Below are positions 32,874 through 41,094 of a stretch of DNA of 64,000 bases, one piece after another. The stretch covers positions 1 to 64,000 of the forward strand of contig NZ_PZJJ01000002.1 in the NCBI RefSeq assembly GCF_003044065.1. The letters are read 5' to 3'. Made by a program: the position numbers and the translations under genes. Numbering within the stretch: position 1 is the first letter of the stretch; each line of letters opens with the position of its first letter. This stretch comes from Alkalicoccus saliphilus. GTDB taxonomy: Bacteria > Bacillota > Bacilli > Bacillales > Salisediminibacteriaceae. A model generated the notes under the pieces. It was not told the DNA's origin. It did no database searches and saw only the letters and a list, made by a program, of their open reading frames with translations.

Positions 32874-33836
32874 ATGGATAATAAAAAAAAGCCTGAACGA
32901 CGCTGGAGACGCCTTATGTTTGTTTTCGGGGGTCTCCTGCTTATATTTTTAGCCGCATCTTCTATTTATGAAGCCTGGGTTTCGGAGAAGGAGAAAAAAG
33001 CTAACCCTCCTCCTGGGAAAATAGTGGAAGTGAACGATAAAAATATTCATCTCCACCAAAGAGGTGAAGGGGATCCGACAGTTGTTTTTACAGCCGGCAG
33101 CGGTACGGCCTCTCCTTACGCCGATATGTATAAACTGCAGGAAGCAGTCTCTAAAGAGCATTCCACCATTATGTATGAACGGCCGGGTTACGGATGGAGT
33201 GAACCATCATCCCAGGAGCGTACAGTTCACAATTTGACGAGTGAATTAAAGCAGGCTCTCGAAAAATCCGGGGAAGGAGGACCATACGTTTTTGCCGCTC
33301 ATTCCATGGGTGCTCTTGAAGTGCTGCACTATGCCCAGCGTTATCCTGAAGAAGTGAAGGGAATTGTGCTGATCGACGGCGTTCATCCGCGTCATGCGGC
33401 GGAAAGAACGATCGAAACTCCGATGCGCTCCTATGTATACAAAGCGATGCGAAATACCGGGATACTTCGTCTGTTAATGCAGAGTGAATATTTTGCTTCA
33501 ATGGAAGTAGATCCCTATGAACAGATTCCAGAGGACATTAGAAAAAAGAACGAGCTGATGACATTGCAGCACCGGTGGAACGATACGATGATAGCTGAAA
33601 GAGAAAAATTCAATGAAAACGGTCGAACTGTATATGAAGAGGGAGATATCGGAGACATTCCATTAACCATTCTTACGGCTGATTTCCCAGGCCGGGAAAA
33701 CTGGCATGAAACACAGCTGGATATGAAAGATTATTCCAGTCAGTCGGAGCAGGAAATTATTCCGCACACTACTCATTTTATTCACCATGAGGAGCCGGAA
33801 GTGGTTATTGAAGCGATTTTAAAAACAGCCGAATAA
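32874..33836 (+). CDS. Membrane-anchored alpha/beta hydrolase
   Basis: This 320-residue protein has a basic N terminus, one transmembrane helix (residues about 14-34) and an extracytoplasmic hydrolase domain. The nucleophile lies in FAAHSMGALEVLHYA, and earlier motifs are VVFTAGSGTASPYADMY and YERPGYGWSEP; the catalytic His is in TTHFIHHEEPE and the acid probably in the ILTADFPGRENW region. Family members include esterases, lipases and haloalkane-type enzymes. The substrate is unknown. AAGGAGCAGAAAACG precedes the ATG. The hairpin upstream may influence translation. Confidence 0.82.
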   Translation: MDNKKKPERRWRRLMFVFGGLLLIFLAASSIYEAWVSEKEKKANPPPGKIVEVNDKNIHLHQRGEGDPTVVFTAGSGTASPYADMYKLQEAVSKEHSTIMYERPGYGWSEPSSQERTVHNLTSELKQALEKSGEGGPYVFAAHSMGALEVLHYAQRYPEEVKGIVLIDGVHPRHAAERTIETPMRSYVYKAMRNTGILRLLMQSEYFASMEVDPYEQIPEDIRKKNELMTLQHRWNDTMIAEREKFNENGRTVYEEGDIGDIPLTILTADFPGRENWHETQLDMKDYSSQSEQEIIPHTTHFIHHEEPEVVIEAILKTAE

Positions 33837-33880
33837 AGACACAGTATGATAAATAGGGAATGAAAATTCTTCGAAATGTT

Positions 33881-33909
33881 TTGACAATGTAAGGTGTGTA
33901 GGCTAAGAT
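33881..33909 (+). promoter_or_regulatory. SigA promoter of the riboswitch-metE transcript
   Basis: TTGACA at 33881-33886 and TAAGAT at 33904-33909, 17 bases apart, place the transcription start near 33916, just ahead of the cobalamin aptamer. Confidence 0.7.
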
Positions 33910-33933
33910 ACAGAAGAACTTAATAATTATAAA

Positions 33934-34118
33934 AATTCAGGTTGAATGAGCTTTTTGTTCGTTCATTAAAAGGGAACCCGGTGCAATTCCGGGACGGTCC
34001 CGCCACTGTAAGAGGCTAGCATTTATGTATGCCACTGAGCCATTTGGTTCGGGAAGGTATAAATGTGTTCATCCTCAAGTCAGGAGACCTGCCTGTGTTT
34101 TTCTAACCATTAGCCTAC
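33934..34118 (+). promoter_or_regulatory. Cobalamin (B12) riboswitch
   Basis: The conserved B12-box region is visible at 33972-34008: GGGAACCCGGTGCAATTCC, GGGACGGTCCC and CGCCACTGT. At 34078-34095 AGTCAGGAGACCTGCCTG provides the second conserved core. The aptamer precedes an intrinsic terminator (34185-34226) and metE. When coenzyme B12 is bound, transcription of the B12-independent methionine synthase should stop. This implies that the cell also has, or can use, a B12-dependent MetH elsewhere. TTAGCCTAC at 34110-34118 is a perfect complement of GTAGGCTAA at 33898-33906. Confidence 0.95.
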
Positions 34119-34184
34119 GGGTCATAGGAGGTGGAATATCGATCGCATACACGGAACCCCCGTGTCTATTTTGTGCTGATCTTC

Positions 34185-34226
34185 AGGATATTTCTCTTAC
34201 CCGATAAGAGGAATATCCTTTTTTTA
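34185..34226 (+). terminator. Riboswitch-controlled terminator before metE
   Basis: AGGATATTTCTCTT at 34185-34198 pairs with AAGAGGAATATCCT at 34206-34219 (one mismatch), followed by TTTTTTT. It is about 100 bases upstream of metE and is the expected expression platform of the B12 riboswitch. Confidence 0.88.
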
Positions 34227-34324
34227 TGTCAGCTGAATGTTCGTGTAACAACGAATGTAAGGGTTTTTTCAATTTCATACAATGGCAGATAGGATTAACT
34301 ATTTTAAGGAATGAGGGAAGGATA

Positions 34325-36583
34325 ATGACAGTCAAAACAAGTATTCAAGGTTTTCCTGGAATTGGAGAGCAGCGGGAATGGAAAAGAACCCTGGAAAGCT
34401 TCTGGAGAAACGAAATCAATAACAATGAATTCGAAAAAAAGATGCAAACGATACGGCTGAGCAGGCTTAATAAGCTCAAACAGTCCGGACTGGACTATAT
34501 ACCGGTCGGAGATTTCAGCTGTTACGATCATATGCTGGATATGGCAGTGATGTTCAATATGATTCCGAAGCGCTTTGCCTCAGCAGGAGAGGCCGGTTCA
34601 TTGGATACGTACTTTGCTATGGCCAGAGGGACGAAAGAAAGTGGAGCGTGTGAAATGACGAAATGGTTTAATACAAACTATCATTATATCGTACCTGAAA
34701 TTGAAGAAGCGTGGATTCCAAAAGTTACTTATAATAAGCCCCTCGCAGAGTTTAAAGAAGCAGAAGAAAAAACAGGAATAAAAGGAAAGCCGGTGCTTGT
34801 CGGTCCTTATACGCTGCTGAAGGTGTCTAAAGGATATCCGGAAGAACAATTCCAGAATTATCTTGACATTCTCGTCACTCTTTACGCGAAAGTTATTGGA
34901 GAGCTGACGGAAGCAGGAGCTGAAATAATCCAGATGGATGAACCCGCACTGGTCTATTCTCTTGATGATAAAGAAATGGATATTGTGGAAAAAGTTTATC
35001 AGGATATCCACGGACTCGTTCCAGGAGCAGGCCTTCTCCTTCAGACTTACTTTGAGTCTATTACCGATCTTAAGCGCCTAGCTCATTTCCCGGTAAAGGG
35101 AATAGGCATCGATCTTGTCCACGATCAGGGCAATAACGCAGTTCAGTTAAAAGAATTCAAGCTGCCGGAAGATAAAATCCTGGCGCTCGGTGTTATTGAC
35201 GGAAGAAACGTATGGAAAACGGATTTGGAAACGGCAGATGCCCTGACAGCGTATCTTCGTTCCGAACTTTCGGCAAAACAGGAAATATGGCTTCAGCCCA
35301 GCTGCAGCCTGCTTCACGTACCGGTGTCTTTAAAGCATGAAACGAAGCTTTCTTCCGCTCTTCAAAATGGCCTTGCTTTTGCCGAAGAGAAGCTTCAGGA
35401 ACTGCAGCTGTTAAAGTACCAGGAAAAAACAACGAGTTGGAAAGCTCACCAGGAAAAGCTTCATGATTTCCGGAGAAGATATCAAAATTTCACCCAAGTA
35501 GAAGTAAGAAAAGCAAAGAGAAACCATTCATTTGAAGAACGCTTTCCACTGCAGCAGAAGAAGTGGGACCTGCCGCTTCTGCCGACCACAACGATAGGAA
35601 GTTTTCCCCAGACACTGGATATGCGAAGGGCACGTACTGCTTTCCGGCGGGGAGAGATGGATCAGGGGCAGTATGACAGGCTTGTTAAGAAAAAAATCGA
35701 CCGCTGGATAAAGCTGCAGGAAGATATCGGCCTGGATGTTCTTGTGCATGGGGAATTTGAAAGAAACGATATGGTTGAATTTTTTGGTGAAAAGCTGGAT
35801 GGTTTTGCTGTGACAGAAAATGGGTGGGTCCAATCCTACGGTTCCCGTTGTGTGAAGCCGCCGGTGATCTACTCTGATGTTAAGTTTAATAGACCTATGA
35901 CTGTAAAAGAAACGGCTTATGCAGGAGCGCAGACCAGCAGACCGGTTAAAGGAATGCTGACAGGACCGGTAACTATTTTAAACTGGTCGTTTGAACGGAG
36001 GGACATTTCCAGAGAACAGACAGCGTTTCAAATAGCAGAAGCACTTCAGCCTGAACTGAAAGCGCTGGAAGACAATAATATTGAAATGATCCAGGTAGAT
36101 GAGCCGGCTCTCAGAGAAGGGCTGCCATTAAAAAAAGAAGATCACGCCTATTATCTTGATTGGGCAGTGAATGCTTTCCGGGCAGTGTCTGAGCAGGTGC
36201 AGCCGACAACTCAGGTGCATACACATATGTGCTACAGTGAATTTAATGATATTATGAGTGCCATTTCTGCTATGGATGCGGATGTCATCTCCATTGAAAC
36301 GTCCCGGAGCCACGGGGAGATAATCGAAGTGTTTGAAGAAAACGTATATGATAAAGGGATCGGCCTTGGTGTTTATGATATTCACAGTCCGAGGATCCCA
36401 CCCGCAGAGGAAATGAGAGATATTATTCTTCAATCGCTGCGTGTTCTGCCGCCGAAGCTGTTCTGGATCAATCCGGACTGCGGTCTGAAAACACGTACGG
36501 AAGAAGAAACAATTGCTGCCCTGGCCAATATGCAGTCAGCTGCTGAATACTGCAGGGAAGTAGTCGCTGCAGAGAAGAAATAA
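34325..36583 (+). CDS. metE: Cobalamin-independent methionine synthase MetE
   Basis: This 752-residue enzyme transfers a methyl group from 5-methyltetrahydropteroyl-triglutamate to homocysteine to make methionine, without B12. It has the double-barrel architecture. The N-terminal half contains YFAMARGTKESGACEMTKWF and the C-terminal half starts LPTTTIGSFPQTLDMRRART. Zinc ligands are in VHTHMCYSEF and INPDCGLKTR. GPVTILNWSF and QVDEPALREG are also typical. The ATG at 34325 follows GAGGGAAGGATA; an in-frame ATG at 34226 sits on the terminator and is rejected. It is controlled by the B12 riboswitch. Confidence 0.96.
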   Translation: MTVKTSIQGFPGIGEQREWKRTLESFWRNEINNNEFEKKMQTIRLSRLNKLKQSGLDYIPVGDFSCYDHMLDMAVMFNMIPKRFASAGEAGSLDTYFAMARGTKESGACEMTKWFNTNYHYIVPEIEEAWIPKVTYNKPLAEFKEAEEKTGIKGKPVLVGPYTLLKVSKGYPEEQFQNYLDILVTLYAKVIGELTEAGAEIIQMDEPALVYSLDDKEMDIVEKVYQDIHGLVPGAGLLLQTYFESITDLKRLAHFPVKGIGIDLVHDQGNNAVQLKEFKLPEDKILALGVIDGRNVWKTDLETADALTAYLRSELSAKQEIWLQPSCSLLHVPVSLKHETKLSSALQNGLAFAEEKLQELQLLKYQEKTTSWKAHQEKLHDFRRRYQNFTQVEVRKAKRNHSFEERFPLQQKKWDLPLLPTTTIGSFPQTLDMRRARTAFRRGEMDQGQYDRLVKKKIDRWIKLQEDIGLDVLVHGEFERNDMVEFFGEKLDGFAVTENGWVQSYGSRCVKPPVIYSDVKFNRPMTVKETAYAGAQTSRPVKGMLTGPVTILNWSFERRDISREQTAFQIAEALQPELKALEDNNIEMIQVDEPALREGLPLKKEDHAYYLDWAVNAFRAVSEQVQPTTQVHTHMCYSEFNDIMSAISAMDADVISIETSRSHGEIIEVFEENVYDKGIGLGVYDIHSPRIPPAEEMRDIILQSLRVLPPKLFWINPDCGLKTRTEEETIAALANMQSAAEYCREVVAAEKK

Positions 36584-36600
36584 ATACAGCTTTTATTTTC

Positions 36601-36639
36601 AAACTAAACCGGAAGCAAGCTGCTTTCGGTTTAGTTTTT
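36601..36639 (+). terminator. Intrinsic terminator after metE
   Basis: AAACTAAACCGGAAGC at 36601-36616 pairs with GCTTTCGGTTTAGTTT (one mismatch), followed by TTAA; the T run is part of the stem end. It is a strong hairpin 18 bases after the stop. Confidence 0.88.
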
Positions 36640-36873
36640 AATGGCGGTAATTTATTTAGAAGGAGTTCAATAAACGAACGTAAAATGATAAAATTAAGCA
36701 GTTCAGAATGTTATTCCTCCTGTTAAAAATAAATGTAAAGTTTACGTTCATAAATTAGTAATCTGCAGAACCTTTGGGGGCCAATGAAAAGACAGTTTTC
36801 TGCTATGTAAATACATAAAGAAATACAGTTAATCGTTATGTGAAGTAAAAATAGTTGAACAGGTGGTGATCCG

Positions 36874-37164
36874 GTGAAACTTCCGGAATGCTGGAACTGC
36901 CGACGCAGGTTCCAATGGAAAGAAGTTGTTTTATTTATTTCGTCTAAAAAGTGCCCCTCCTGTGGAAAAACAAATTATTTACCGAGCAGAAAAAAATACG
37001 GGACTGGAAATATCCTGCTTATTCTTGTCTTATTGATCGGCATGAATGTTATGAACACAGGGTGGATCGGAAACCTTATGTTTGCCGGGGTCCTTACAGT
37101 TTTATGGACTGTTTTACTACCCTTTACATATACATTTATTGAAGAGGAAGACAGTTTGTTTTGA
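36874..37164 (+). CDS. TIGR04104-family zinc-ribbon membrane protein
   Basis: This 96-residue protein has an N-terminal zinc ribbon (PECWNCRRRFQWKEV and KKCPSCGKTNYLPSRKK) with two CxxC pairs about 20 residues apart. Two transmembrane segments follow (about 48-68 and 70-92). This layout matches the TIGR04104 putative zinc-finger family of Bacilli, of unknown function. The start is GTG at 36874 after AGGTGGTGATCC. A 9-bp inverted repeat GAACGTAAA (36676-36684) / TTTACGTTC (36741-36749) lies in the upstream region. Confidence 0.75.
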   Translation: MKLPECWNCRRRFQWKEVVLFISSKKCPSCGKTNYLPSRKKYGTGNILLILVLLIGMNVMNTGWIGNLMFAGVLTVLWTVLLPFTYTFIEEEDSLF

Positions 37165-37276
37165 GTTTTATACTGGTTCGTTATTTGTAGACAATTCTCT
37201 GCTTTCGCTTCTGCAGAACACTTTCCGTCTAAACGGCGAAGGCGCTTATGCACTGATCATTTAATCAACAAACTGA

Positions 37277-37308
37277 GGACCAGATGTTGAAAGCATCTGG
37301 TCCTTTAG
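37277..37308 (+). terminator. Intrinsic terminator after the zinc-ribbon gene
   Basis: GGACCAGATG at 37277-37286 pairs perfectly with CATCTGGTCC at 37294-37303, followed by TTTAGG. The stem is strong and the T tail short. Confidence 0.75.
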
Positions 37309-37712
37309 GTTGTTAAAAAGTTTTTTATTTATAAATAGACGGGTCTTTGCTTCCGCTTTCATGGGACGCTTTCCGGGCGGGCGGACTTCAGCTAATTCTT
37401 CCCACCTGTGGGTTGGGAAAAATGGATCTTCAGCTTTTACTATTTCGCCTCGGAGCCGCCCACGACAACTCCAGCAGAAAAAATAAAAAGCAGTTTTCTT
37501 TTTTTAAATGCGTGTTGCTTCTGTCTTTTTTCTCCGGAACGTTCGGCGGAGTCGCCGGTGGGAAAGCGAAGTCAGAAAATCCTTTTCCATGGCCGGAGGG
37601 CAAACAGCTGATGACGAGCCCCCACGGCAGGCTCGGAAAGTGCAGGAGAAAACTATACACTGAAATAATAATTCTGAAAAATAGACTTAATCAACACTCT
37701 GGTCCTTATTAT
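37309..37712. other. Gene-free interval with a dispersed repeat
   Basis: The plus-strand ORF here (37347-37754) has no ribosome binding site and unnatural composition. The interval starts with a repeat shared with 39785-39832. After it comes G+C-rich sequence with several GGCGGG, TTTCCGGG and CCGGTGGGAAAGCG stretches that look like decayed Bacillus intergenic repeats. No function is supported. Confidence 0.45.
37311..37356 (+). repeat. Dispersed intergenic repeat, copy 1
   Basis: TGTTAAAAAG, then TTTATTTATAAATAGACGGG, then TTTGCTTCCGC. It matches 39785-39832 over about 46 bases in the same orientation with few differences. The core TATTTATAAATA is a perfect 12-bp palindrome. Confidence 0.7.
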
Positions 37713-38417
37713 TTATTCAATTTTAACCGGGGTATCTTTAATAACTGCAGCTGAAGCTGAGTAAATAATTGCTGTGAGAACCACAGTAGCCAGTACTGCC
37801 GGCAGTGCGGAAAGTCCTTCTGTAAGCACGCCGATGTTGAATACAGCATAGTACGTTCCCCAGATGAGGCTTTCAATCAGCAGAAAAAAGAATCCAGCTG
37901 CTACGAATCCAAGCCCTGCAATCCAGCCAAAGCGGTAAAATCCGGAATTAACAAACATACCGAGCACATAATACATGAAGACGGTAATAAAGTAGGCAGG
38001 AAAGCTTGCAGCTAATGACCCGGCTGTCGTTCCCGCTTCGATCAGATGAAACGCTGCAGGGTCTGTTCCAAAAATAAAGGAATCAATGACAGCAATCAGT
38101 ATGATGAGCGCAGTAATGAATAAAGCAAGAGCTGTGGCAGAAAGAGCAGCTGCCTGATAGTAATGTTTTCTTGTCAGACCGTGCTCAATACAAAAGCCAA
38201 GAAACATATAAACCGACATGAGTCCAATCACGAGCATATAAATTTTACTCGGATCATAAGCAAAATTAAGAAAAACAAGCTCAGTTAATTCAGGTTCCTG
38301 TGAAAAATCACCAAGGAAATAAACTCCTATTCTTACCAGATATAGTATGCCTATAAACCAGAGCGTCCATTTCAGCTGCTCCTGGATTAACACCGAAACA
38401 GCTTTATTGTTCTTCAT
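37713..38417 (-). CDS. ABC-type exporter membrane subunit
   Basis: This is a 234-residue protein with six hydrophobic segments, typical of small ABC-2-like permeases that accompany YtrA/GntR-regulated ATPases in Bacilli. It starts MKNNKAVSVLIQEQLKWTLW and runs through repeated membrane spans, ending VIKDTPVKIE. The start at 38417 follows AAAGGAGGAGAGC and lies inside the end of the ATPase gene (14-base overlap), so the two are coupled. Function depends on the ATPase, which is interrupted by a stop codon. The substrate is unknown. Confidence 0.75.
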   Translation of the reverse strand: MKNNKAVSVLIQEQLKWTLWFIGILYLVRIGVYFLGDFSQEPELTELVFLNFAYDPSKIYMLVIGLMSVYMFLGFCIEHGLTRKHYYQAAALSATALALFITALIILIAVIDSFIFGTDPAAFHLIEAGTTAGSLAASFPAYFITVFMYYVLGMFVNSGFYRFGWIAGLGFVAAGFFFLLIESLIWGTYYAVFNIGVLTEGLSALPAVLATVVLTAIIYSASAAVIKDTPVKIE

Positions 38418-39291
38418 AGAGCTCTCCTCCTTTCGTAAGACTTGTAAACACATCCTGAAGCGAAACTCTGCCTATTTCCAGTCCGGCTTCCCATGCTTCG
38501 GTCAATACGCTGTCATACACGTTTTGAAAAATAACTACTGATTTCGTTCCTCCGAGACGTTTTTCTTTTACAACCCGCAGATTTTCGGAAAATTGATCCA
38601 CAAGCGCAGACTCCCCGGTAAGTGTGAAACCTTTGGAAAGCACTGTTTCGTAGTCTTCTGCCAAAAGTACGCGGCCTTTTTCCAGCATAATAACTTCATC
38701 AAATAAATGCTCCATTTCTGAAATCAGGTGGGTAGACATAATAATCAGCCGCGGGTGAGTTTCCTGCTCCTTTAATATCTCTTCGTAGAAAATCTCCCTG
38801 GATGGGGCGTCCATTCCTGTATAAGCCTCATCAAATATAGTTACCGGTGACCGGGAAGCAAGGCCCCGTACAGCCTGAAACATAGAGCAGCGGCCGGAGG
38901 AATGTTTTTTCATCGGCACGGTGAGATCCAGTTCGAACCGGGAAGCGATCCGATAGGCTGTTTCCATACTGAATGTGTCGATGAAATGGGAGGCTGCTTC
39001 GAGAAGCTGTTCTCCTGTTTCCGTAAATTCGTCAAAATTACGCTGAAAAAGAAACTGGACGTGTTTTGTGCGTTCAAAATTTTCAAAAAGCTAAGCGTTG
39101 TTCAACTTCACTTCTCCGGAAGACTGCTTCCGATAATTGGACGCAATGGATAAAAGGGAGGTTTTACCAGAACCATTCCGGCCTATCAGACCGTATATTT
39201 TCGGCGACTTAAGATCAAGAGTAATATTATGAAGCGCCTGTTCTTTTCCATAAAACAAGTCCACTTTGTTAAACAGAAGATGCATATCCAT
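38404..39291 (-). pseudogene. ABC transporter ATPase (YtrB-like) with in-frame amber stop
   Basis: The N-terminal part (39291-39091) has the Walker A GLIGRNGSGKTSLL and ends SGEVKLNNA with a TAG stop at 39093-39091. The same frame continues without interruption through 41 codons (LFENFERTKHVQFLFQRNFD and more) into the C-terminal part, with a degenerate signature SSGRCSMFQAVRGL, Walker B VTIFDEAYTGMD and the switch His in MSTHLISEME. So one base change, not a frameshift, separates the halves of a 295-residue ATPase. It overlaps the GntR stop by one base (TAATG). Either the gene is inactivated, the amber codon is read through, or the base is a sequencing error. Confidence 0.8.
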
Positions 39292-39653
39292 TATTTTCTC
39301 ATCCTTTCACGAATCATTTCTAACAGCTCCCGCTCTGTAATATGAAGTTTTTCAGCTTCTCTTACAAGTTCGGTAATATATTCCTCTCCAAAGACTTTAC
39401 GGCGTTTGTTAATCAATTTTTCTACCGCTCCAGAGGCAACAAACATACCGATCCCCCGTCTCTTGTATAAAATATTTTCTTCCACCAGTTCATTAACGCC
39501 TTTAGCTGCAGTCAGATGATTAACTTTATAAAATGAAACAAGCTGCGTAGTGGAAGGAGCTTTGTCCTCTTCCTTCAATCGTCCGTCCAGAATCTGGTCT
39601 TCAATCTGCTCTCTGATCTGCTGATAAATCGGCTTCCTGTCGTGAAAATCCAT
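39291..39653 (-). CDS. GntR-family regulator, YtrA subfamily
   Basis: This is a 120-residue regulator: a winged helix DRKPIYQQIREQIEDQILDG, then EEDKAPSTTQLVSFYKVNHL, NELVEENILYKRRGIGMFV, followed by a short helical tail (REAEKLHITERELLEMIRER) instead of a large ligand domain. YtrA-type regulators repress their own ABC transporter operon in response to envelope-active compounds. It is the first gene of the regulator-ATPase-permease operon. The start is uncertain (GTG 39671/39668 or ATG 39653). Upstream, TATATACTTATATA and nearby A/T repeats (39684-39712) could be its operator. Confidence 0.85.
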   Translation of the reverse strand: MDFHDRKPIYQQIREQIEDQILDGRLKEEDKAPSTTQLVSFYKVNHLTAAKGVNELVEENILYKRRGIGMFVASGAVEKLINKRRKVFGEEYITELVREAEKLHITERELLEMIRERMRK

Positions 39654-39739
39654 TCCCAATGCTTTCACCACCCTGGATTATAAGGTTATATAGTTATGTA
39701 TATAAGTATATAATATTATTGGAAGAAGTCAATTAAAAA

Positions 39740-39778
39740 ATAAAAAAGCTGTTCAATCGATTTAATCGACTGAACAGC
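39740..39778 (-). terminator. Intrinsic terminator after the PAP2 phosphatase gene
   Basis: On the minus strand GCTGTTCAGTCGAT and ATCGATTGAACAGC form a 14-bp stem with one wobble, then TTTTTTATTTTTT. It is 120 bases beyond the phosphatase stop; the repeat copy 39785-39832 lies between. Confidence 0.85.
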
Positions 39779-39784
39779 CCGGGC

Positions 39785-39832
39785 TGTTAAAAAAGTGTTT
39801 TCTATTTATAAATAGATGGTTTTTTGCTTCCG
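39785..39832 (+). repeat. Dispersed intergenic repeat, copy 2
   Basis: TGTTAAAAAAGTG, then CTATTTATAAATAGATGG, then TTTTTTGCTTCCGC matches copy 1 at 37311-37356 in the same orientation and contains the same palindromic core. The remaining sequence up to 39899 is G+C-rich and gene-free. Confidence 0.7.
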
Positions 39833-39899
39833 CCCGTCCTCATTCTTTCCCGGGGGAGACGCCTGCTTACAGCGGCTCGCAAAAAGACAGCTTAATTTG

Positions 39900-40619
39900 T
39901 TAAAGGTATGACTGTCGTTCTTTTTGTTCTTCTTCCAGCTGCTGTGAAGCTTCCGTGTCTTTTGGGTTAAATCCTTTTCGCTTATGACGAAAATCATCTG
40001 AAATAAAGTACCAGCAGACACCGGCCCATACTATTGAGGCAGCAACGGCGGCTAGAATATCCGACGGGTAATGGGCACCAACTATGACACGGCTTGCAGC
40101 TACCGACAAAATAATAACGAGCGCTGCGACAAAAGAAACAAAACGGACCCAGTAATTTTTTGTTAATAAAAATGAAAGATAAATAAGAAATGCAAATAAA
40201 AGGACAGTACGCATCGTGTGACCGCTCGGAAAGCTGTAGGAGGCCAGTTCAAAGGAGTATCCGAACAGTTCAATATAAGTCATTTCACCGGGGCGTGCAC
40301 GCTGAAAAAGAATTTTCAACACATAATTTAAAACGATGCCTCCGGCGCTGAGTACTGATAGAAAAATAACCAGGTACCAGTTTCTTCTCAATAGAAAGGT
40401 GAACATAAGAGCCGCGGAAATAACAAAAATGAATTCCACAGAACCGATAATTGTAGCCCCCTGCATCAATCCAAGAAGAAAGGGAGAGTTAATGGTCTGC
40501 ACCCACTGTAAGATTTGCTCATCCAGCATAAAACGGCTGTTTACAGCTGTGAGAAAAGATAAACCAGCAAATACAATTAAGCATAAAGCCATGATCAAAA
40601 AAAGAAGATTTCTATTCAA
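39900..40619 (-). CDS. PAP2-family membrane phosphatase
   Basis: This is a 239-residue, six-helix membrane phosphatase of the type-2 phosphatidic acid phosphatase family, which includes undecaprenyl-diphosphate and phosphatidylglycerophosphate phosphatases. The three catalytic motifs are complete: KILFQRARP, PSGHTMRT and SRVIVGAHYPSD. The C-terminal tail is polar (HKRKGFNPKDTEASQQLEEE). AGGTGA ends six bases before the TTG at 40619, favouring it over the GTG at 40628. It probably acts in cell-wall lipid recycling or phospholipid synthesis. Confidence 0.88.
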   Translation of the reverse strand: MNRNLLFLIMALCLIVFAGLSFLTAVNSRFMLDEQILQWVQTINSPFLLGLMQGATIIGSVEFIFVISAALMFTFLLRRNWYLVIFLSVLSAGGIVLNYVLKILFQRARPGEMTYIELFGYSFELASYSFPSGHTMRTVLLFAFLIYLSFLLTKNYWVRFVSFVAALVIILSVAASRVIVGAHYPSDILAAVAASIVWAGVCWYFISDDFRHKRKGFNPKDTEASQQLEEEQKERQSYL

Positions 40620-40628
40620 GCGAATCAC

Positions 40629-41094
40629 CTATGGATAATATAGTTAAAAATTATTCTTATTAGACGTTGATTTTTAGTAGCAGGGATACTACAACGTGAA
40701 AAACATATCATCTAAAGAACTAGAAAGTCAATTGCTTTTGTTTAAGAAGGTTTATCTACAAATAGCATTATTACTACGTTATTCCTCTGGTTATAGAAAA
40801 ATAAAAATAAGGTCTAGCTGAATTCTAAAAAATGTGAAGAACTGTAAAAAGAACAGAAATTTCTGCTTTTACATTATTATTTATGCTAGAATGAGCCAAT
40901 AGGAAATGAATGGATGAAAATAAGGATAATAATCCAAAATAGTAGAGTCTAAAGTTAACTGGAGTGTATTTTTCTCATCATAATATTTAAAAACTATCGC
41001 AAAAATGAAAACGCTTATATTATCATCCTACTGCTGACCAAAGTGAATGTTAGTTTTGGAGAAGCAGAAAACACTAAACAGAGGAGGGTGTAAG
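40629..41094. other. 466-base A+T-rich interval without a gene
   Basis: The interval lies between divergently transcribed PAP2 and ATP-grasp genes, so promoters for both should be here. TGCTAGAAT at 40882-40890 is an extended -10-like box for the rightward gene, but no matching -35 is clear. CAGAAATTTCTG at 40854-40865 is a perfect palindrome just upstream. I see no RNA gene or coding sequence. Confidence 0.35.

Noticed and set aside
34226-34324. N-terminal extension of metE
   Set aside because: The upstream ATG lies on the tail of the riboswitch terminator and lacks a ribosome binding site; the extension is not part of the family.
37347-37754. 135-codon plus-strand ORF
   Set aside because: It covers repeat-derived G+C-rich sequence, has no start signal and overlaps the end of the permease gene on the other strand.
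38968-39093. Frameshift in the ABC ATPase
   Set aside because: The two halves are in the same frame (123 bases, 41 codons between the stop and the next ATG), so a single nonsense codon is sufficient.
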